64,000 nt of DNA from contig JBCCEF010000003.1 in assembly GCA_039030395.1 (NCBI GenBank), positions 248,001 to 312,000 of the forward strand. Reading direction: 5' to 3'. Source of the DNA: Acidobacteriota bacterium (GTDB lineage: Bacteria > Acidobacteriota > Thermoanaerobaculia > Multivoradales > JBCCEF01). The notes below the pieces were generated by a model, which saw only the letters and a list, made by a program, of their open reading frames with translations, was not told the origin of the DNA and made no database searches. The translations under genes were made by a program, and so were the position numbers. How positions within the stretch are numbered: position 1 is the first letter of the stretch; each line of letters opens with the position of its first letter. Shown here in pieces: positions 44,301-53,723 of the stretch.

Positions 44301-44834
44301 GTGGATATCGAAGGGCGCATCGAACGGGTCGAGGACGACCTGCGGCTGTTCCAGGTCGAGTTCGAGAGGTTCTTCCGCGGCGAGCGGGCCACGCCGCCGG
44401 AGGAGATTCGTCAGCGCGTGCTCGGAGATCTCCGGAACCTGCGAACGGCCAAGCTGCAGGGCGTTGCGGACACCTTTCGCGTGTCGCAGCTCGAAGCTCG
44501 CTTCAACAGCTACAGCGAGCTGTTCAACCGTCGGACCCGCGATTTCGAGATGGGCGGGCGCCGCCGGGTGGTCACCGGCACCTACGTCGATGTGGACCGC
44601 GGCGTGATCTTCGGTGAGCGGGTGGACCAAAAGGCCGCCGAGGCGCTGTATCGAGGTCTACACCGCCGTGGCGCGGAGCCACGCTTCGATCTCGAAACGT
44701 TCCAGGGGTACCTGGACCGTCAGCGGGAAGCCATCCGGGCGAAGACCGGGTGCTCCCACGTTCAGTTCCGCCTGAGTGACGAGGCGGGACGCACCAAGTT
44801 GAAGGCCAAGCCGGTGACCACCGGCACATCATGA
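44301..44834 (+). CDS. MXAN_5187-C-domain protein (177 aa)
   Basis: A GTG start with GGGAGGAATT upstream. Coiled-coil-like helical N-terminus (MDIEGRIERVEDDLRLFQVEFERFFRGE), then RQRVLGDLRNLRTAKLQGVADTFRVSQLEARFNSYSELFNRRTRDFE. The NSYSELFNRRTR pattern is the hallmark of the MXAN_5187 C-terminal domain known from myxobacteria and related deep lineages. No function is established. Followed 28 bases later by the TPR protein gene, so likely cotranscribed with it. Divergent from the sigma54 activator. Confidence 0.8.
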   Translation: MDIEGRIERVEDDLRLFQVEFERFFRGERATPPEEIRQRVLGDLRNLRTAKLQGVADTFRVSQLEARFNSYSELFNRRTRDFEMGGRRRVVTGTYVDVDRGVIFGERVDQKAAEALYRGLHRRGAEPRFDLETFQGYLDRQREAIRAKTGCSHVQFRLSDEAGRTKLKAKPVTTGTS

Positions 44835-44862
44835 GGCTCCGAGAGTCTCGGAGGAGTACCCC

Positions 44863-45939
44863 TTGAAGAAAAACATCGCCAAGAAAAAGATCGCCGGCTT
44901 GCTGGCCCTCGGATTCGCCACCGCCGTGGCCGTGGCCCTCGCCGGCTCGGTTCCGCAGAACCTCAACAAAGCCATCGAAGCGCAGCGCACCTTGGTCGAC
45001 GAGCGACCGAGCGATGCGGCGGTCCTGAATGACTATGCCAATCTGCTGATGCTGGCGGGCCGGTCCGCCGAGGCGGAGGCAGCCTACCTGGACGCTTTGG
45101 CGATCGAACCGGACAGCGTTCCGGCGCGCTTCAATCTGGCGCTGCTGCTGCAGCGCCGCGGCAAGGCCCGCCTCGCCCTCGATGAGTACCGTAAGGTGTT
45201 CGACCTGGCGCCGGATCACGCCTGGGCGGCGTATCAAATCGGTTCCATCCACGAGGCGGCCGGCGACGAGCGCCGCGCCGTCGATTGGTACGCCCGATCC
45301 TTCGCTCTCGACTCGCGGCTGTTCCTGGCGGACTACAACCCGCAGGTGATCGACAACGGGCTGGTCGAGCGCGCGATGCTGGCCGGCGGCCGCCAAGTGA
45401 AGCCCGCCCTCGCCCCGCGGATCTACGAAGAGCCGGCTCGCATCCGCCGCTTGCTGGTCGCCCTGCCGGAGGGAGAGGAGGGCGAGGACGAAGCGATGGA
45501 AGAGGATGAGGAGATCGATCCGGTAGACGTGGAGGGCTCCGTGTCGCGGGTGCTCGAAACGGACGATCTCGACGATCGCGCCGTCAACCAGGCGAGCGGG
45601 CGGGCCGGCGGGCCAAGTTCCAACCGACGTTTCAGCCCCAGAACCCGCTCGCGGACGTGGAGTTCGCCATCGTCGAACCGTCCCTCAGCCACCGAGGGGA
45701 ATCGCGGCGGCACTTCGACTCAGCGTCAGGGCACCCAGCGCCAGGGAGGCTCGACTTTCCGCGGCGGCAGTACGACCATCATCCAGCCGGACACCGGCCG
45801 CCCGACCTCCGGCACTCCGTCCCGCACCATCCGCCCGCGGGTGGGTCGTCCGCTGGGCGGCACCCCCATCGGCACGGCCAGCACCGGCCGTCTGGAGATC
45901 GACTGGATGCCCGAAGGGGAGGACGTGCTGCCGGGCTGA
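44863..45939 (+). CDS. Exported TPR-repeat protein (358 aa)
   Basis: TTG start with GGAGGAG upstream. Signal or anchor (KKKIAGLLALGFATAVAVALA), then at least three TPR motifs between residues 35 and 150 (VLNDYANLLMLAGRSAEAEAAYLDALAIEPDS; ARFNLALLLQRRGKARLALDEYRKVFDLAPDH; AAYQIGSIHEAAGDERRAVDWYARSFALD). The C-terminal third is low-complexity Arg/Ser/Gly-rich and Pro-rich, with an acidic stretch (EGEEGEDEAMEEDEE) before it. Likely a scaffold in the periplasm. Followed by the family-2 element copy B. Confidence 0.8.
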   Translation: MKKNIAKKKIAGLLALGFATAVAVALAGSVPQNLNKAIEAQRTLVDERPSDAAVLNDYANLLMLAGRSAEAEAAYLDALAIEPDSVPARFNLALLLQRRGKARLALDEYRKVFDLAPDHAWAAYQIGSIHEAAGDERRAVDWYARSFALDSRLFLADYNPQVIDNGLVERAMLAGGRQVKPALAPRIYEEPARIRRLLVALPEGEEGEDEAMEEDEEIDPVDVEGSVSRVLETDDLDDRAVNQASGRAGGPSSNRRFSPRTRSRTWSSPSSNRPSATEGNRGGTSTQRQGTQRQGGSTFRGGSTTIIQPDTGRPTSGTPSRTIRPRVGRPLGGTPIGTASTGRLEIDWMPEGEDVLPG

Positions 45940-45994
45940 TCATTTGCCCGTTGTCATGAAATCGTCGGGATGAGGCTGACGCTGGTTGGCCCCT

Positions 45995-46225
45995 CGACCC
46001 GAGCCCGAAGGGCGAGGCGGCGCTGAAAGCGTCGAGGATGGTTGCTCCAATCGGTGACTGCGCAGCGACCGAACCCGAAGGGTGAGGCGGCAGCGAAGCT
46101 GCCGAGGACGGGGTGAGCCTGAAAACACTGGTGTTTTCGGGCGAGGGGGCGCCTAGCCCCCTGGAAATAGAAGCTAGCAGGCGTGATGAAAAGATCGGCG
46201 AAGCCGTATTTCATCACCCTGCTAG
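45995..46225. repeat. Family-2 palindromic element, copy B (tandem cassette plus terminal hairpin)
   Basis: Two successive GAGCCCGAAGGGCGAGGCGG-type cassettes (from about 45999 and 46070) are followed by hairpins GCAGCGAAGCTGC, AAAACACTGGTGTTTT and GGGGGCGCCTAGCCCCCT. A terminal palindrome CTAGCAGGCGTGATGAAAAG...CATCACCCTGCTAG follows at 46174-46225. The last CTAG abuts the TAG stop (46226-46228) of ychF. It covers most of the 286-bp gap between the TPR gene and ychF. Confidence 0.85.
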
Positions 46226-47296
46226 CTACACATTGAAGCGGTAGTGGACGACGTCGCCGTCTTTGACGACGTACTCCTTGCCTTCCAGGCGCAAGAGACC
46301 CTCTTCGCGGCACGCGGCGAGGGTCTTTTTGTCGAGCAGATCCTCCCAGGGCACCACCTCGGCGCGGATGAAACCGCGCTCGATGTCTGAGTGGATGGCG
46401 CCGGCGGCGCGCCGGGCGATGGTGCCCTGGCGAATGGTCCAGGCGCGCACTTCGTCCTCGCCGACGGTGAAGAAGGAGATCAACCCCAACAGTTCAAAGC
46501 TGGCTCGGATCACCCGATCGAGGCTCGGTTCGTCGAGGCCGAGATCGGCGAGGAACTCCTGCTGTTCTTCCGGCTCGAGAAGGGCGATCTCCTGCTCGAT
46601 GAGGGCGCTGACGGTGATCGCCTTGACCCCAACCCCCGGGTAGATTCCGAAGCCCTCCGGTGTGGCGTCGGCCACCTGATCCTCACCGACGTTCACCACC
46701 AGCAGCAGGGGCTTGGCGGAGAGCAGTTGAAAGCCCCGGATGCGCCGCTCGTCCTCTGCTTCCAGATCGATTTCGCGCAGGGGCTTTTCCTCGCTGAGGG
46801 CGGGCAAGAGGGTTTCTGACAGCAGTTCCAGCTCGCGCACTTCCTCCGGCGACAGGCCGCGCTTCTTCGATTTCTCCAGGCGCTCGATGCGGCGCTCCAC
46901 CAGCTCGTAGTCGGCGAGGATCAGCTCCAGGTCGATGGTCGCCGCGTCCCGCGCCGGATCCACCGAGCCGGCCGGATGCGGCAGCTCCTGGTCCTCGAAG
47001 GCCCGCACCACATGGACCAGAGCATCGACGTCCTTGAGCTTGGCGAGGTCGAGGCTTTCGGCGCTTTCGCCCTGGCGCATGCCGGGAATGTCGACGTACT
47101 GAATGGTCGCCGGCACGTAGCGCCGGGGATTGAACAGGTCGCGCAGGGCGGCGAGGCGGCGGTCCGGGACCTGGGCTATGCCGATGTTGGTCTTCGACGA
47201 GGCGACGAACTTGTCCGTCTCCTGCTCCGAGGCCGTCAAGGTGTTGAACAACGTCGTCTTGCCGGCCTTCGGCAGACCGAGAATTCCAATTTCCAT
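46226..47296 (-). CDS. ychF: Redox-regulated/ribosome-associated ATPase YchF (OLA1 family)
   Basis: 356 aa. Obg-HflX-superfamily P-loop protein that prefers ATP and associates with ribosomes. G1 is GLPKAGKTTLFN, G3 DIPGM, and the G4-equivalent is NVGE (not NKxD), as expected for YchF. The C-terminal TGS-like DUF933 is present (ISFFTVGEDEVRAWTIRQGTIARRAAGAIHSDIERGFIRAEVV). Slightly unusual G1 (KAGKT instead of NVGKS). Its stop codon is next to the family-2 terminal CTAG. Confidence 0.95.
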   Translation of the reverse strand: MEIGILGLPKAGKTTLFNTLTASEQETDKFVASSKTNIGIAQVPDRRLAALRDLFNPRRYVPATIQYVDIPGMRQGESAESLDLAKLKDVDALVHVVRAFEDQELPHPAGSVDPARDAATIDLELILADYELVERRIERLEKSKKRGLSPEEVRELELLSETLLPALSEEKPLREIDLEAEDERRIRGFQLLSAKPLLLVVNVGEDQVADATPEGFGIYPGVGVKAITVSALIEQEIALLEPEEQQEFLADLGLDEPSLDRVIRASFELLGLISFFTVGEDEVRAWTIRQGTIARRAAGAIHSDIERGFIRAEVVPWEDLLDKKTLAACREEGLLRLEGKEYVVKDGDVVHYRFNV

Positions 47297-47380
47297 ACCG
47301 CTCCTTGATCACATTCCGTTGATCGATTTGAAACGTCTTCCGAACTCAGCTTTCCGGGCCAAAAACTCCTTTGCACACCG

Positions 47381-47535
47381 CGACCGAGCCCGGAGGGCTC
47401 GGCGGCAGCTTGCTGCCGAGGTCGGGGTGAGCCCGAAAATGTTTTCGGGCGAGGGGGCGCCTAGCCCCCTGAAAACGGACAGCTGGCAGGCTGCTGAAAA
47501 GATCCGCGAAGCGGTTCTTCAGCAGTTTGCCAGCT
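47381..47535. repeat. Family-2 palindromic element, copy C (155 bp)
   Basis: Cassette CGAGCCCGGAGGGCTCGGCGG with stems GGCAGCTTGCTGCC, GCCCGAAAATGTTTTCGGGC and GGGGGCGCCTAGCCCCCT, followed by the terminal palindrome AGCTGGCAGGCTGCTGAAAA with inverted partner TTCTTCAGCAGTTTGCCAGCT (47481-47535). The terminal palindrome carries the TGA stop and the last residues (ELANC) of the minus-strand TldE-like gene, so the element has entered its 3' end. Confidence 0.85.
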
Positions 47536-48889
47536 CGAGGCCCGCGACGAGAAGCGTCGGCGAGCCGATCATGCCGTCATAAGGCGCGAAGGTGAGATCC
47601 CTTGCTACCGCTTTGACCCCCTGGAGCAGGGCTCCCACGCTACCGGTCAGCACGGCGCCGCGGATCGGTTGCGGGGCAGTCTGGCCGCCCTGCACGGCGA
47701 ATCCGCACACCGGCAGTTGAAAGCGCGAGCCGTCGGTCTCGAACCGGCCCGAGCCCGGGGCGTCCACCAGATAGTAGCCGCGCGCGATGCCGGCGAGAAG
47801 GGCCGACACGGCCACGGACGGGTCCGGCTGGATCAGCAGGTGCGTCGGCCCGGCTGCCGGCAGGTCCCGCCAACTCGCCCGCCGCACGCAGCCGGTCGCC
47901 CGGCCGCCGTCCGTTCGCACCTGGTCCCAGGGCAACAGTGGTTGTCGCCAGTGCCCCTCGTCGATCAGTCGCACCCGTCCGGTGGCCCGGCCCTCGCCGT
48001 CCGCCGGGGCGGCGAGCAGGCCGCCGGCGAGGCGCCCGTCGTCTAGGATCGTCAGGGCTTCGGAACCCACCCGGCCACGGCCATCGCGCAGGCCGGCGAG
48101 GCGCGAGCCCTTCTCGGCGCCGACCAGGAAGGGGCGGAGCCCGTTCAGAAGCGCTGATCCCACCGCCGGCGCGAGGAGCAGGTCGCCGCGGTCCCGTACC
48201 GCCGGCCGGCCGTGGAGGCGGATCGCCAGCAGGTCCGCCAGGCGCCGGGCGAGGGCTTTCGGATTGAGCCGCCGGGCCTCGCGCTCGGCCAGGTAGAGGG
48301 AGGCCGTATGGACCCGTCCGCCGTCGCCGGAGACGGCTCCTTCAAGCCGCAATGAGGCGAGGCGTCGACGGTAGGAGGCGCGAATGCCGCGGCTGCTGGC
48401 GACCCAGCTCTCGCTCGATCCGTCTTCCAGCACGGCGCGCATCAGTCGAGCCTCTGGCATTTCCTCGGCGAGGGCCGGCTCAAAGGCGGCGAGGAGCCGC
48501 AGGCCTTCCGTCTCGCCGATCAGCGGCGCGTCGAAATCCGGCGGCTCGCTCCAGCCCTCGGCGCCGGCGTCCGGCTCCGGCAGGCGGAGGCCGAAGCCGT
48601 CCGGTTCCGGCCAGGGGCCTCCGGGCGGCGGCGAACCGCTGCCGCAGGCGAAGCACGAGGCGCGGTCGCCGCCGGCTCGCACCGCCCAGCCGCGCTCCTG
48701 GTGGAAGCCCGTCAGGTGGGTCGTCGGGCCGTGCTCCAGGCGCCGCGACCGGCCTTTCTTGAGGTAGACCTCTGCCTCTTCGAAGCCGGCTTCGGCCAGT
48801 CCGGCAAGGGTGGCTGCGAGATCCTCCGGTGCACCCTTTGGCGGCCGCTTCTCGCCCTCGGAGGCGTCGGATGGACCTTGCGTCACCAT
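47519..48889 (-). CDS. PmbA/TldE-like metallopeptidase partner
   Basis: 456 aa from the ATG at 48889, which overlaps the TldD-like stop by 7 bases; the upstream in-frame ATG at 48970 lies inside the previous gene. It has the TldD/PmbA fold features VGSALLNGLRPFLVGAEKGSRLAGLRDGRGRVGSEALTILDDG and DLTFAPYDGMIGSPTLLV near the C-terminus. There is no HExxxH, as expected for the TldE/PmbA partner. The C-terminal residues are encoded by a family-2 repeat. Very divergent from TldE of proteobacteria. It probably forms a heterodimer with the gene below. Confidence 0.75.
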   Translation of the reverse strand: MVTQGPSDASEGEKRPPKGAPEDLAATLAGLAEAGFEEAEVYLKKGRSRRLEHGPTTHLTGFHQERGWAVRAGGDRASCFACGSGSPPPGGPWPEPDGFGLRLPEPDAGAEGWSEPPDFDAPLIGETEGLRLLAAFEPALAEEMPEARLMRAVLEDGSSESWVASSRGIRASYRRRLASLRLEGAVSGDGGRVHTASLYLAEREARRLNPKALARRLADLLAIRLHGRPAVRDRGDLLLAPAVGSALLNGLRPFLVGAEKGSRLAGLRDGRGRVGSEALTILDDGRLAGGLLAAPADGEGRATGRVRLIDEGHWRQPLLPWDQVRTDGGRATGCVRRASWRDLPAAGPTHLLIQPDPSVAVSALLAGIARGYYLVDAPGSGRFETDGSRFQLPVCGFAVQGGQTAPQPIRGAVLTGSVGALLQGVKAVARDLTFAPYDGMIGSPTLLVAGLELANC

Positions 48890-50199
48890 GGAGTCACCGC
48901 CAGCCCTTCCAGACGGACCGCCGGGCAAGTCGCCCAGACGGGTACTTTGCGGCCGCCCTTGGCGCACCATCCGGCGCCGGCCAAGCGGCGCTCATCGCCG
49001 ACCGCCGTCAGCGAGCCGAGGAGGTCGGCGATGCGGCCGGAGAGCAGGCCGGCGCCCACCGGTTCGCCGATGGCGCCGCCGCGGATCCGACGGGCGGCCA
49101 CGAACCCCAACTCAAAGACGCCGGTCAAGGGATCGAGGGAACCGCGGGAAGCTTCGGCGATCCACAAGCCTCCCTCCGCCTCCGCCCGAAGGTCGTCCTC
49201 GGCGGTGTCTCCGGCGAGGAGCTCCAGGTGTGATGAGCGGGGATCCGGCGGGCCGTGGCGATCGCCGCGCCGCGCCGCGCCGGGTATCAGAATTTCCGAT
49301 CCTTCGGCCCAGGCGGCATCGGCCAGGGGCTGTTGTACGACGCCCTCGCGCAGCAGCCAGCGACGACGCACGGTTCGGCCTTCGTCGTCGGTGCGGCGGC
49401 GCACCTCCTCCGGCGCCGTGGCGGGGTCGTCGAGGACGGACAGCTCGCGCCTCCCCAGGCGCACCCCGACGGCGCCCTCCGGGTGGCCGGAAAGGGCCAG
49501 TAGATCGGCTTCCAGGGAGTGGGCGATGGCTTCGTGCAGCAGCACCGCCGTCGCCCCGGGGCCCAGCACCACCACCCCACGGAAGGGTTCCGGCGGCGGT
49601 GCGCGGCGCGCCCGGAAGGTCTCGACGAGGTGATCCGCCAGGTGTGCGACGGCCGGCGGACCGAGCTTTGGAAAGAGCGCCCCGTGGGTGCCCCAGGGCA
49701 GCTCCACGGTGCAGCTATAGAAACCCTCCTGCTCCGGCTCGGTCACCAGCGGACCGGAGACCACCCGCAGCCAGCGGCGATGGCGCCGCGCGGTGAGCAT
49801 GAGCGGGAAGGCCACGTGGTGGGCGCGGATGCTGCGCTCGAGGGCGGAGGTCAGCTCGGTCAGCTCCGGCGCTGCCGGTGGGCCGTCCCACGGGCCGACC
49901 TCCAGCCGCGGCGCCGGATAGGCGGCGGAGGGATAGACCCGCGCCACTTGGCGCAGGGCTTGGCCGAAATCCTTGGAATCGAAACCGTCGCGGCTGGCGA
50001 GCCAGGTTTGCCGTTCGCGGGTGAGGCGCAGGGCGAACCCCTCTTCGCGCCGCACCCGAACCCCCGGTGTGGCGCCGCTGCCCGGTAGTTCGAGAGTCTC
50101 GGTGCGTTCGAAGTAGGCGTCGGCGAGATCTTCCGGGCGGGTGGAGAGCTGGGTGAGGGAGCGGCCGACGGCGGCGCAGTCGAGGTGGGCGAAGGGCAT
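48883..50199 (-). CDS. TldD-like metallopeptidase subunit, divergent
   Basis: 438 aa. The zinc-site HExxxH is H222-E223-A-I-A-H227 followed by SLEAD, matching the HEAxGHxxEGD of TldD. The N-terminal TldD domain is shorter than usual, and the C-terminal CxxGG-type segment reads CAKGGRKVPVWATCPAVRLEGLAV. TldD/TldE pairs are cytoplasmic proteases that cut unfolded peptides and mature some RiPP precursors. The pair here is tightly coupled (7-base overlap). No RiPP precursor or modification gene is adjacent. Start by ATG; a family-2 element lies upstream. Confidence 0.8.
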   Translation of the reverse strand: MPFAHLDCAAVGRSLTQLSTRPEDLADAYFERTETLELPGSGATPGVRVRREEGFALRLTRERQTWLASRDGFDSKDFGQALRQVARVYPSAAYPAPRLEVGPWDGPPAAPELTELTSALERSIRAHHVAFPLMLTARRHRRWLRVVSGPLVTEPEQEGFYSCTVELPWGTHGALFPKLGPPAVAHLADHLVETFRARRAPPPEPFRGVVVLGPGATAVLLHEAIAHSLEADLLALSGHPEGAVGVRLGRRELSVLDDPATAPEEVRRRTDDEGRTVRRRWLLREGVVQQPLADAAWAEGSEILIPGAARRGDRHGPPDPRSSHLELLAGDTAEDDLRAEAEGGLWIAEASRGSLDPLTGVFELGFVAARRIRGGAIGEPVGAGLLSGRIADLLGSLTAVGDERRLAGAGWCAKGGRKVPVWATCPAVRLEGLAVTPW

Positions 50200-50245
50200 T
50201 GAGTCTCGATTCTAGCCGTCTGCCTTGAGAGTCGTTGCGAATTTG

Positions 50246-50409
50246 GGACCGAGCCCGTCCAGGGCTCGGCGGCGGGTGCGAAGGAGCCGCCGAGGACGGG
50301 GGTGAAGGCGAATGGAGGGCTTTTCGGCTGAGGGGAGCGCCTAGCCCTCCTGGAAAAGGACATTAGCAGGGCTGGAAGGAACCTGAACATCCCTTCCAGC
50401 CCTGCTAAT
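50246..50409. repeat. Family-2 palindromic element, copy D (about 164 bp)
   Basis: Cassette CGAGCCCGTCCAGGGCTCGGCGG and later blocks GGAGCGCCTAGCCCTCCTGG are diverged from the consensus but ordered the same way. The terminal palindrome TTAGCAGGGCTGGAAGG with CCTTCCAGCCCTGCTAA (50363-50408) keeps pairing with changed bases. It sits in the divergent gap between the TldD-like gene and the carboxyltransferase gene, ending 29 bases before the start. TAATAT at its right edge could serve as a -10 element. Confidence 0.75.
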
Positions 50410-50437
50410 ATTTCGCCTTCACTAGCGCGGAGGAAGC

Positions 50438-52021
50438 ATGGCGGAGATGGAAACGAAAGGGGAAGACCGTGGGTTCGGGGAGCTGGAAGAGCGTCTCCGG
50501 CGGTCCTCCCTGGGGGGCGGCCAGGAGCGTATCGATAAGCAGCACGCGGCCGGCAAGCTGACGGCGCGGGAGCGGGTCGAGCTGCTGCTCGATGCCGGGA
50601 GTTTCGTGGAGCAGGACGCCCTGGTCACCCACCGCTGCCGGCATTTCAAGATGGACGAGACCAAGATTCCTGGCGACGGCGTGGTGTGCGGCCACGGCAC
50701 CGTCGACGGCCGGCTGGTGTACGTCTTTGCCCAGGACTTCACGGTGTTCGGCGGCTCGCTGTCCGAAACCAACGCCGAGAAGATCTGCAAGGTGATGGAG
50801 CTGGCCCTCGACAACGGCGCGCCGATCATCGGCCTCAACGACTCCGGCGGGGCGCGCATTCAGGAGGGGGTAGCGTCCCTCGGCGGCTATGCGGACATTT
50901 TCCTGCGCAACACCTTGGCTTCTGGGGTGGTGCCCCAGATCAGCGCCATCATGGGGCCGTGTGCCGGCGGTGCTGTCTACTCACCGGCGATCACCGACTT
51001 CATCTTCATGGTCGAAGGGACGAGCTACATGTTCGTCACCGGTCCGGACGTGATCAAGACGGTCACCCATGAGGAGGTCACCAAGGAGGAACTGGGCGGC
51101 GCCTCCACCCACGGCGCGAAGAGCGGCGTGTGCCACTTCACCCTGCCCTCCGACGCCGCTTGCCTGGCGGCGGTGCGCGATCTTTTGTCGTACCTGCCGA
51201 GCAACAATCTGGACGATCCGCCGCCGGGCACCAGCAACGACGATCCGGCGCGCGAAGATCCGGCCTTGGACGATCTCATTCCGTCGGATCCCAACAAGCC
51301 CTACGACATCAAGCGGCTGATCTCGTCGGTGGTGGACGACGGCCGTTTTCTCGAGGTGCAGGCGGCCTACGCCCGCAATCTGGTGGTGGGTTTCGCCCGC
51401 ATCGGCAACCGGAGCGTCGGCATCCTCGCCAATCAGCCGGCGTACCTGGCCGGCGTGCTCGACATCGACGCGTCCTTGAAGGGCGCCCGCTTCGTGCGTT
51501 TCTGCGATGCCTTCAATATCCCCCTCGTCACCTTCGAGGACGTTCCGGGCTTCCTGCCGGGCACCCAGCAGGAGTTCGGCGGCATCATCAAGCACGGCGC
51601 TAAGTTGCTCTACGCCTACGCCGAGGCGACGGTACCCAAGATCACCGTGATCACCCGCAAGGCCTACGGCGGCGCCTACTGCGTGATGGCGAGCAAACAC
51701 CTGCGCACCGATGCCAACTTCGCCTACCCGGCGGCAGAGATCGCCGTCATGGGGCCGGAAGGGGCGGTCAATGTGCTCTACCGGCGTGAGCTGGCGGCCG
51801 CCGCCGCCAACTCTTCGGACGACGCCGACGCGGTGCGCCAGCGCCACGTGGCGGAGTATCGGGCGCAGTTCTCGAACCCCTACGTGGCGGCCGAGCGCGG
51901 CTTCCTCGATGCGGTGATCCGGCCGCGAGAAACCCGGCCGCAGATCGCCCGCGCCCTCGAGGCACTGGCCGGCAAGCGGGCTTCGATGCCGGCCAAGAAG
52001 CACGGCAATTTGCCGCTGTAG
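50438..52021 (+). CDS. pccB: Acyl-CoA (propionyl/acetyl-CoA-type) carboxylase carboxyltransferase beta subunit
   Basis: 527 aa. Two crotonase-like halves, each with an oxyanion-hole motif. The N-terminal half has [55 protein letters not shown]. The C-terminal half has [68 protein letters not shown]. This is the PccB/AccD5 type that transfers CO2 from biotin to acyl-CoA; it may also act as the alpha part of a sodium-pumping methylmalonyl-CoA decarboxylase. No biotin carrier or biotin carboxylase is adjacent. It is separate from the accD found at 55118. Confidence 0.92.
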   Translation: MAEMETKGEDRGFGELEERLRRSSLGGGQERIDKQHAAGKLTARERVELLLDAGSFVEQDALVTHRCRHFKMDETKIPGDGVVCGHGTVDGRLVYVFAQDFTVFGGSLSETNAEKICKVMELALDNGAPIIGLNDSGGARIQEGVASLGGYADIFLRNTLASGVVPQISAIMGPCAGGAVYSPAITDFIFMVEGTSYMFVTGPDVIKTVTHEEVTKEELGGASTHGAKSGVCHFTLPSDAACLAAVRDLLSYLPSNNLDDPPPGTSNDDPAREDPALDDLIPSDPNKPYDIKRLISSVVDDGRFLEVQAAYARNLVVGFARIGNRSVGILANQPAYLAGVLDIDASLKGARFVRFCDAFNIPLVTFEDVPGFLPGTQQEFGGIIKHGAKLLYAYAEATVPKITVITRKAYGGAYCVMASKHLRTDANFAYPAAEIAVMGPEGAVNVLYRRELAAAAANSSDDADAVRQRHVAEYRAQFSNPYVAAERGFLDAVIRPRETRPQIARALEALAGKRASMPAKKHGNLPL

Positions 52022-52148
52022 TCGCGTCCGTTGGAGAGCCTCGAACCGGCCGGAGGACGAAAGCGATACACTCCCCCTTCGCCCGCACGGGCCGAATTCG
52101 TATTTTTCAGAGGATTTCAACCCTCAATGCACCTCAAGGGAACCGATC

Positions 52149-52445
52149 ATGAGAGAGAAAGACCGTAGTCTCCGGCGGCGCCGCCAGCGGCGCGCCAAGC
52201 GATTGAAGAAGCGCCATCAAAAGGAACTGGCGGCGGCCAAAAAGGCAGCAGCCAAGGCGCCCAAGAAGTCCACCGCCAAGAAGCCCGCGGCGAAGAAGCC
52301 GGCGGCGAAGAAAACTGCCGCCAAAGCAACGGCCAAGAAGCCCGCGGCGAAGAAGCCGGCGGCCAAGAAGACGACGGCGAAGGCTGAGAAGGCAGACGAA
52401 GCGCCGGCCGAAGAGGCCGCCACCGCCGACGGCGACGAGAGCTAG
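52149..52445 (+). CDS. Histone H1-like Lys/Ala/Pro-rich protein (98 aa)
   Basis: Basic N-terminus (REKDRSLRRRRQRRAKRLKKRHQKE), then AAKKPA-type repeats and an acidic tail (EKADEAPAEEAATADGDES). The repeats are encoded by a 57-base direct duplication (52275-52306 repeated at 52332-52363), so length probably varies between strains. The composition resembles bacterial H1-like (HctB/AlgP-type) DNA- or RNA-binding proteins. Function is not shown. It lies between the carboxyltransferase and glyA, in the same direction, 9 bases before glyA. Confidence 0.75.
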   Translation: MREKDRSLRRRRQRRAKRLKKRHQKELAAAKKAAAKAPKKSTAKKPAAKKPAAKKTAAKATAKKPAAKKPAAKKTTAKAEKADEAPAEEAATADGDES

Positions 52446-52454
52446 TTTTTCCCG

Positions 52455-53723
52455 ATGCCCGATCTTCGCTCCCTGCGGGTCCTGGACCCCGAGATCTACC
52501 GTTCCGTGGCGGCCGAACGCGATCGCCAGAATCAAAGTCTCGAATTGATCGCGTCGGAAAACTTCGTCGGCCGGGCGGTGCTCGAAGCCGCCGGTAGCGT
52601 GTTGACCAACAAGTACGCCGAGGGTTATCCCGGTCGCCGCTACTACGGCGGCTGCGAACACGTCGACGAGGTTGAGCGGCTCGCCATCGATCGCGCCAGA
52701 GAACTGTTCGGAGCGGAGCACGTCAACGTGCAGCCGCACAGCGGAACCACCGCCAACATGGCGGTGTACTTCGCCTTCCTGCGCCCCGGCGACAAACTGA
52801 TGGGGTTGGATTTGGCCTGCGGCGGTCACCTCACCCACGGCCACCGGCTGTCCTATTCCGGCCGCGATTTCGAGGTGGTGGCCTACGGGGTGGATCGCGA
52901 GACGGAGCGGATCGACTACGACGCCGTCGAGCGCCAGGCGGTGGAGGAGAAGCCGAAGATTATCGTCTGCGGGGCCTCGGCCTACAGCCGGGTGATCGAC
53001 TTCGAGCGCTTCCGCGCCATCGCCGACCGGGTCGACGCCCTGCTGATGGCCGATATCGCCCACATCGCCGGGCTGGTGGCCGCCGGTGAGCACCCGTCAC
53101 CGGTGCCGCACTGCGATTTCGTCACCACCACCACCCACAAGACCCTGCGGGGCCCCCGGGGCGGCATGGTGATGTGCCGCGAGGAGCACGCCAAGCTGCT
53201 CGACCGGTCGGTGTTCCCGGGGCTACAGGGCGGCCCGTTGATGCACGTCATCGCCGCCAAGGCGGTGGCCTTCAAGGAAGCCTCCGACGAGAGTTTCCGG
53301 ACCTACCAGCGACGGATCGTGGCAAACGCTCGGGCGCTCGCCGGGCGGCTCCAGGAGCGCGGCCTGCGCATCGTCTCCGGAGGCACCGACAACCACGTTA
53401 TGCTGCTCGACGTGTCGGCCGGTGGCGAAGGTCACGAAGGGACCACCGGCAAGGTGGCGGAAGCGGCGCTCGAGCATGCCGGCATCACCACCAACAAGAA
53501 CACCATCCCCTTCGATCCCAACCCGCCGATGGTGGCCTCGGGCATCCGCCTGGGCACGGCGGCCCTGACCTCCCGCGACATGGGGGAGGCGGAGTTTGCG
53601 AAGGTCGGTGACCTGATCGCCGACGTCCTGAAGGATCCGGAAAACGAGGACGTTCAGAGCAAGATCCGCGGTCGGGTGGGCGGCCTGTGCGAGCAATTCC
53701 CGCTCTACGACGCCTTGTCCTAG
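52455..53723 (+). CDS. glyA: Serine hydroxymethyltransferase
   Basis: 422 aa, normal length. PLP enzyme interconverting serine and glycine with tetrahydrofolate. The active-site lysine is K229 in [15 protein letters not shown]. Other motifs: [12 protein letters not shown] at the N-terminus, [15 protein letters not shown] and [15 protein letters not shown]. Convergent with folC, with the two stops sharing one CTAG (53720-53723). The neighbouring folC also works on folates, though on the opposite strand. Confidence 0.97.
   Translation: MPDLRSLRVLDPEIYRSVAAERDRQNQSLELIASENFVGRAVLEAAGSVLTNKYAEGYPGRRYYGGCEHVDEVERLAIDRARELFGAEHVNVQPHSGTTANMAVYFAFLRPGDKLMGLDLACGGHLTHGHRLSYSGRDFEVVAYGVDRETERIDYDAVERQAVEEKPKIIVCGASAYSRVIDFERFRAIADRVDALLMADIAHIAGLVAAGEHPSPVPHCDFVTTTTHKTLRGPRGGMVMCREEHAKLLDRSVFPGLQGGPLMHVIAAKAVAFKEASDESFRTYQRRIVANARALAGRLQERGLRIVSGGTDNHVMLLDVSAGGEGHEGTTGKVAEAALEHAGITTNKNTIPFDPNPPMVASGIRLGTAALTSRDMGEAEFAKVGDLIADVLKDPENEDVQSKIRGRVGGLCEQFPLYDALS

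Noticed and set aside
47520-50199. TldD/TldE pair as part of a RiPP cluster
   Set aside because: No precursor peptide, radical-SAM, YcaO or transporter gene is adjacent.
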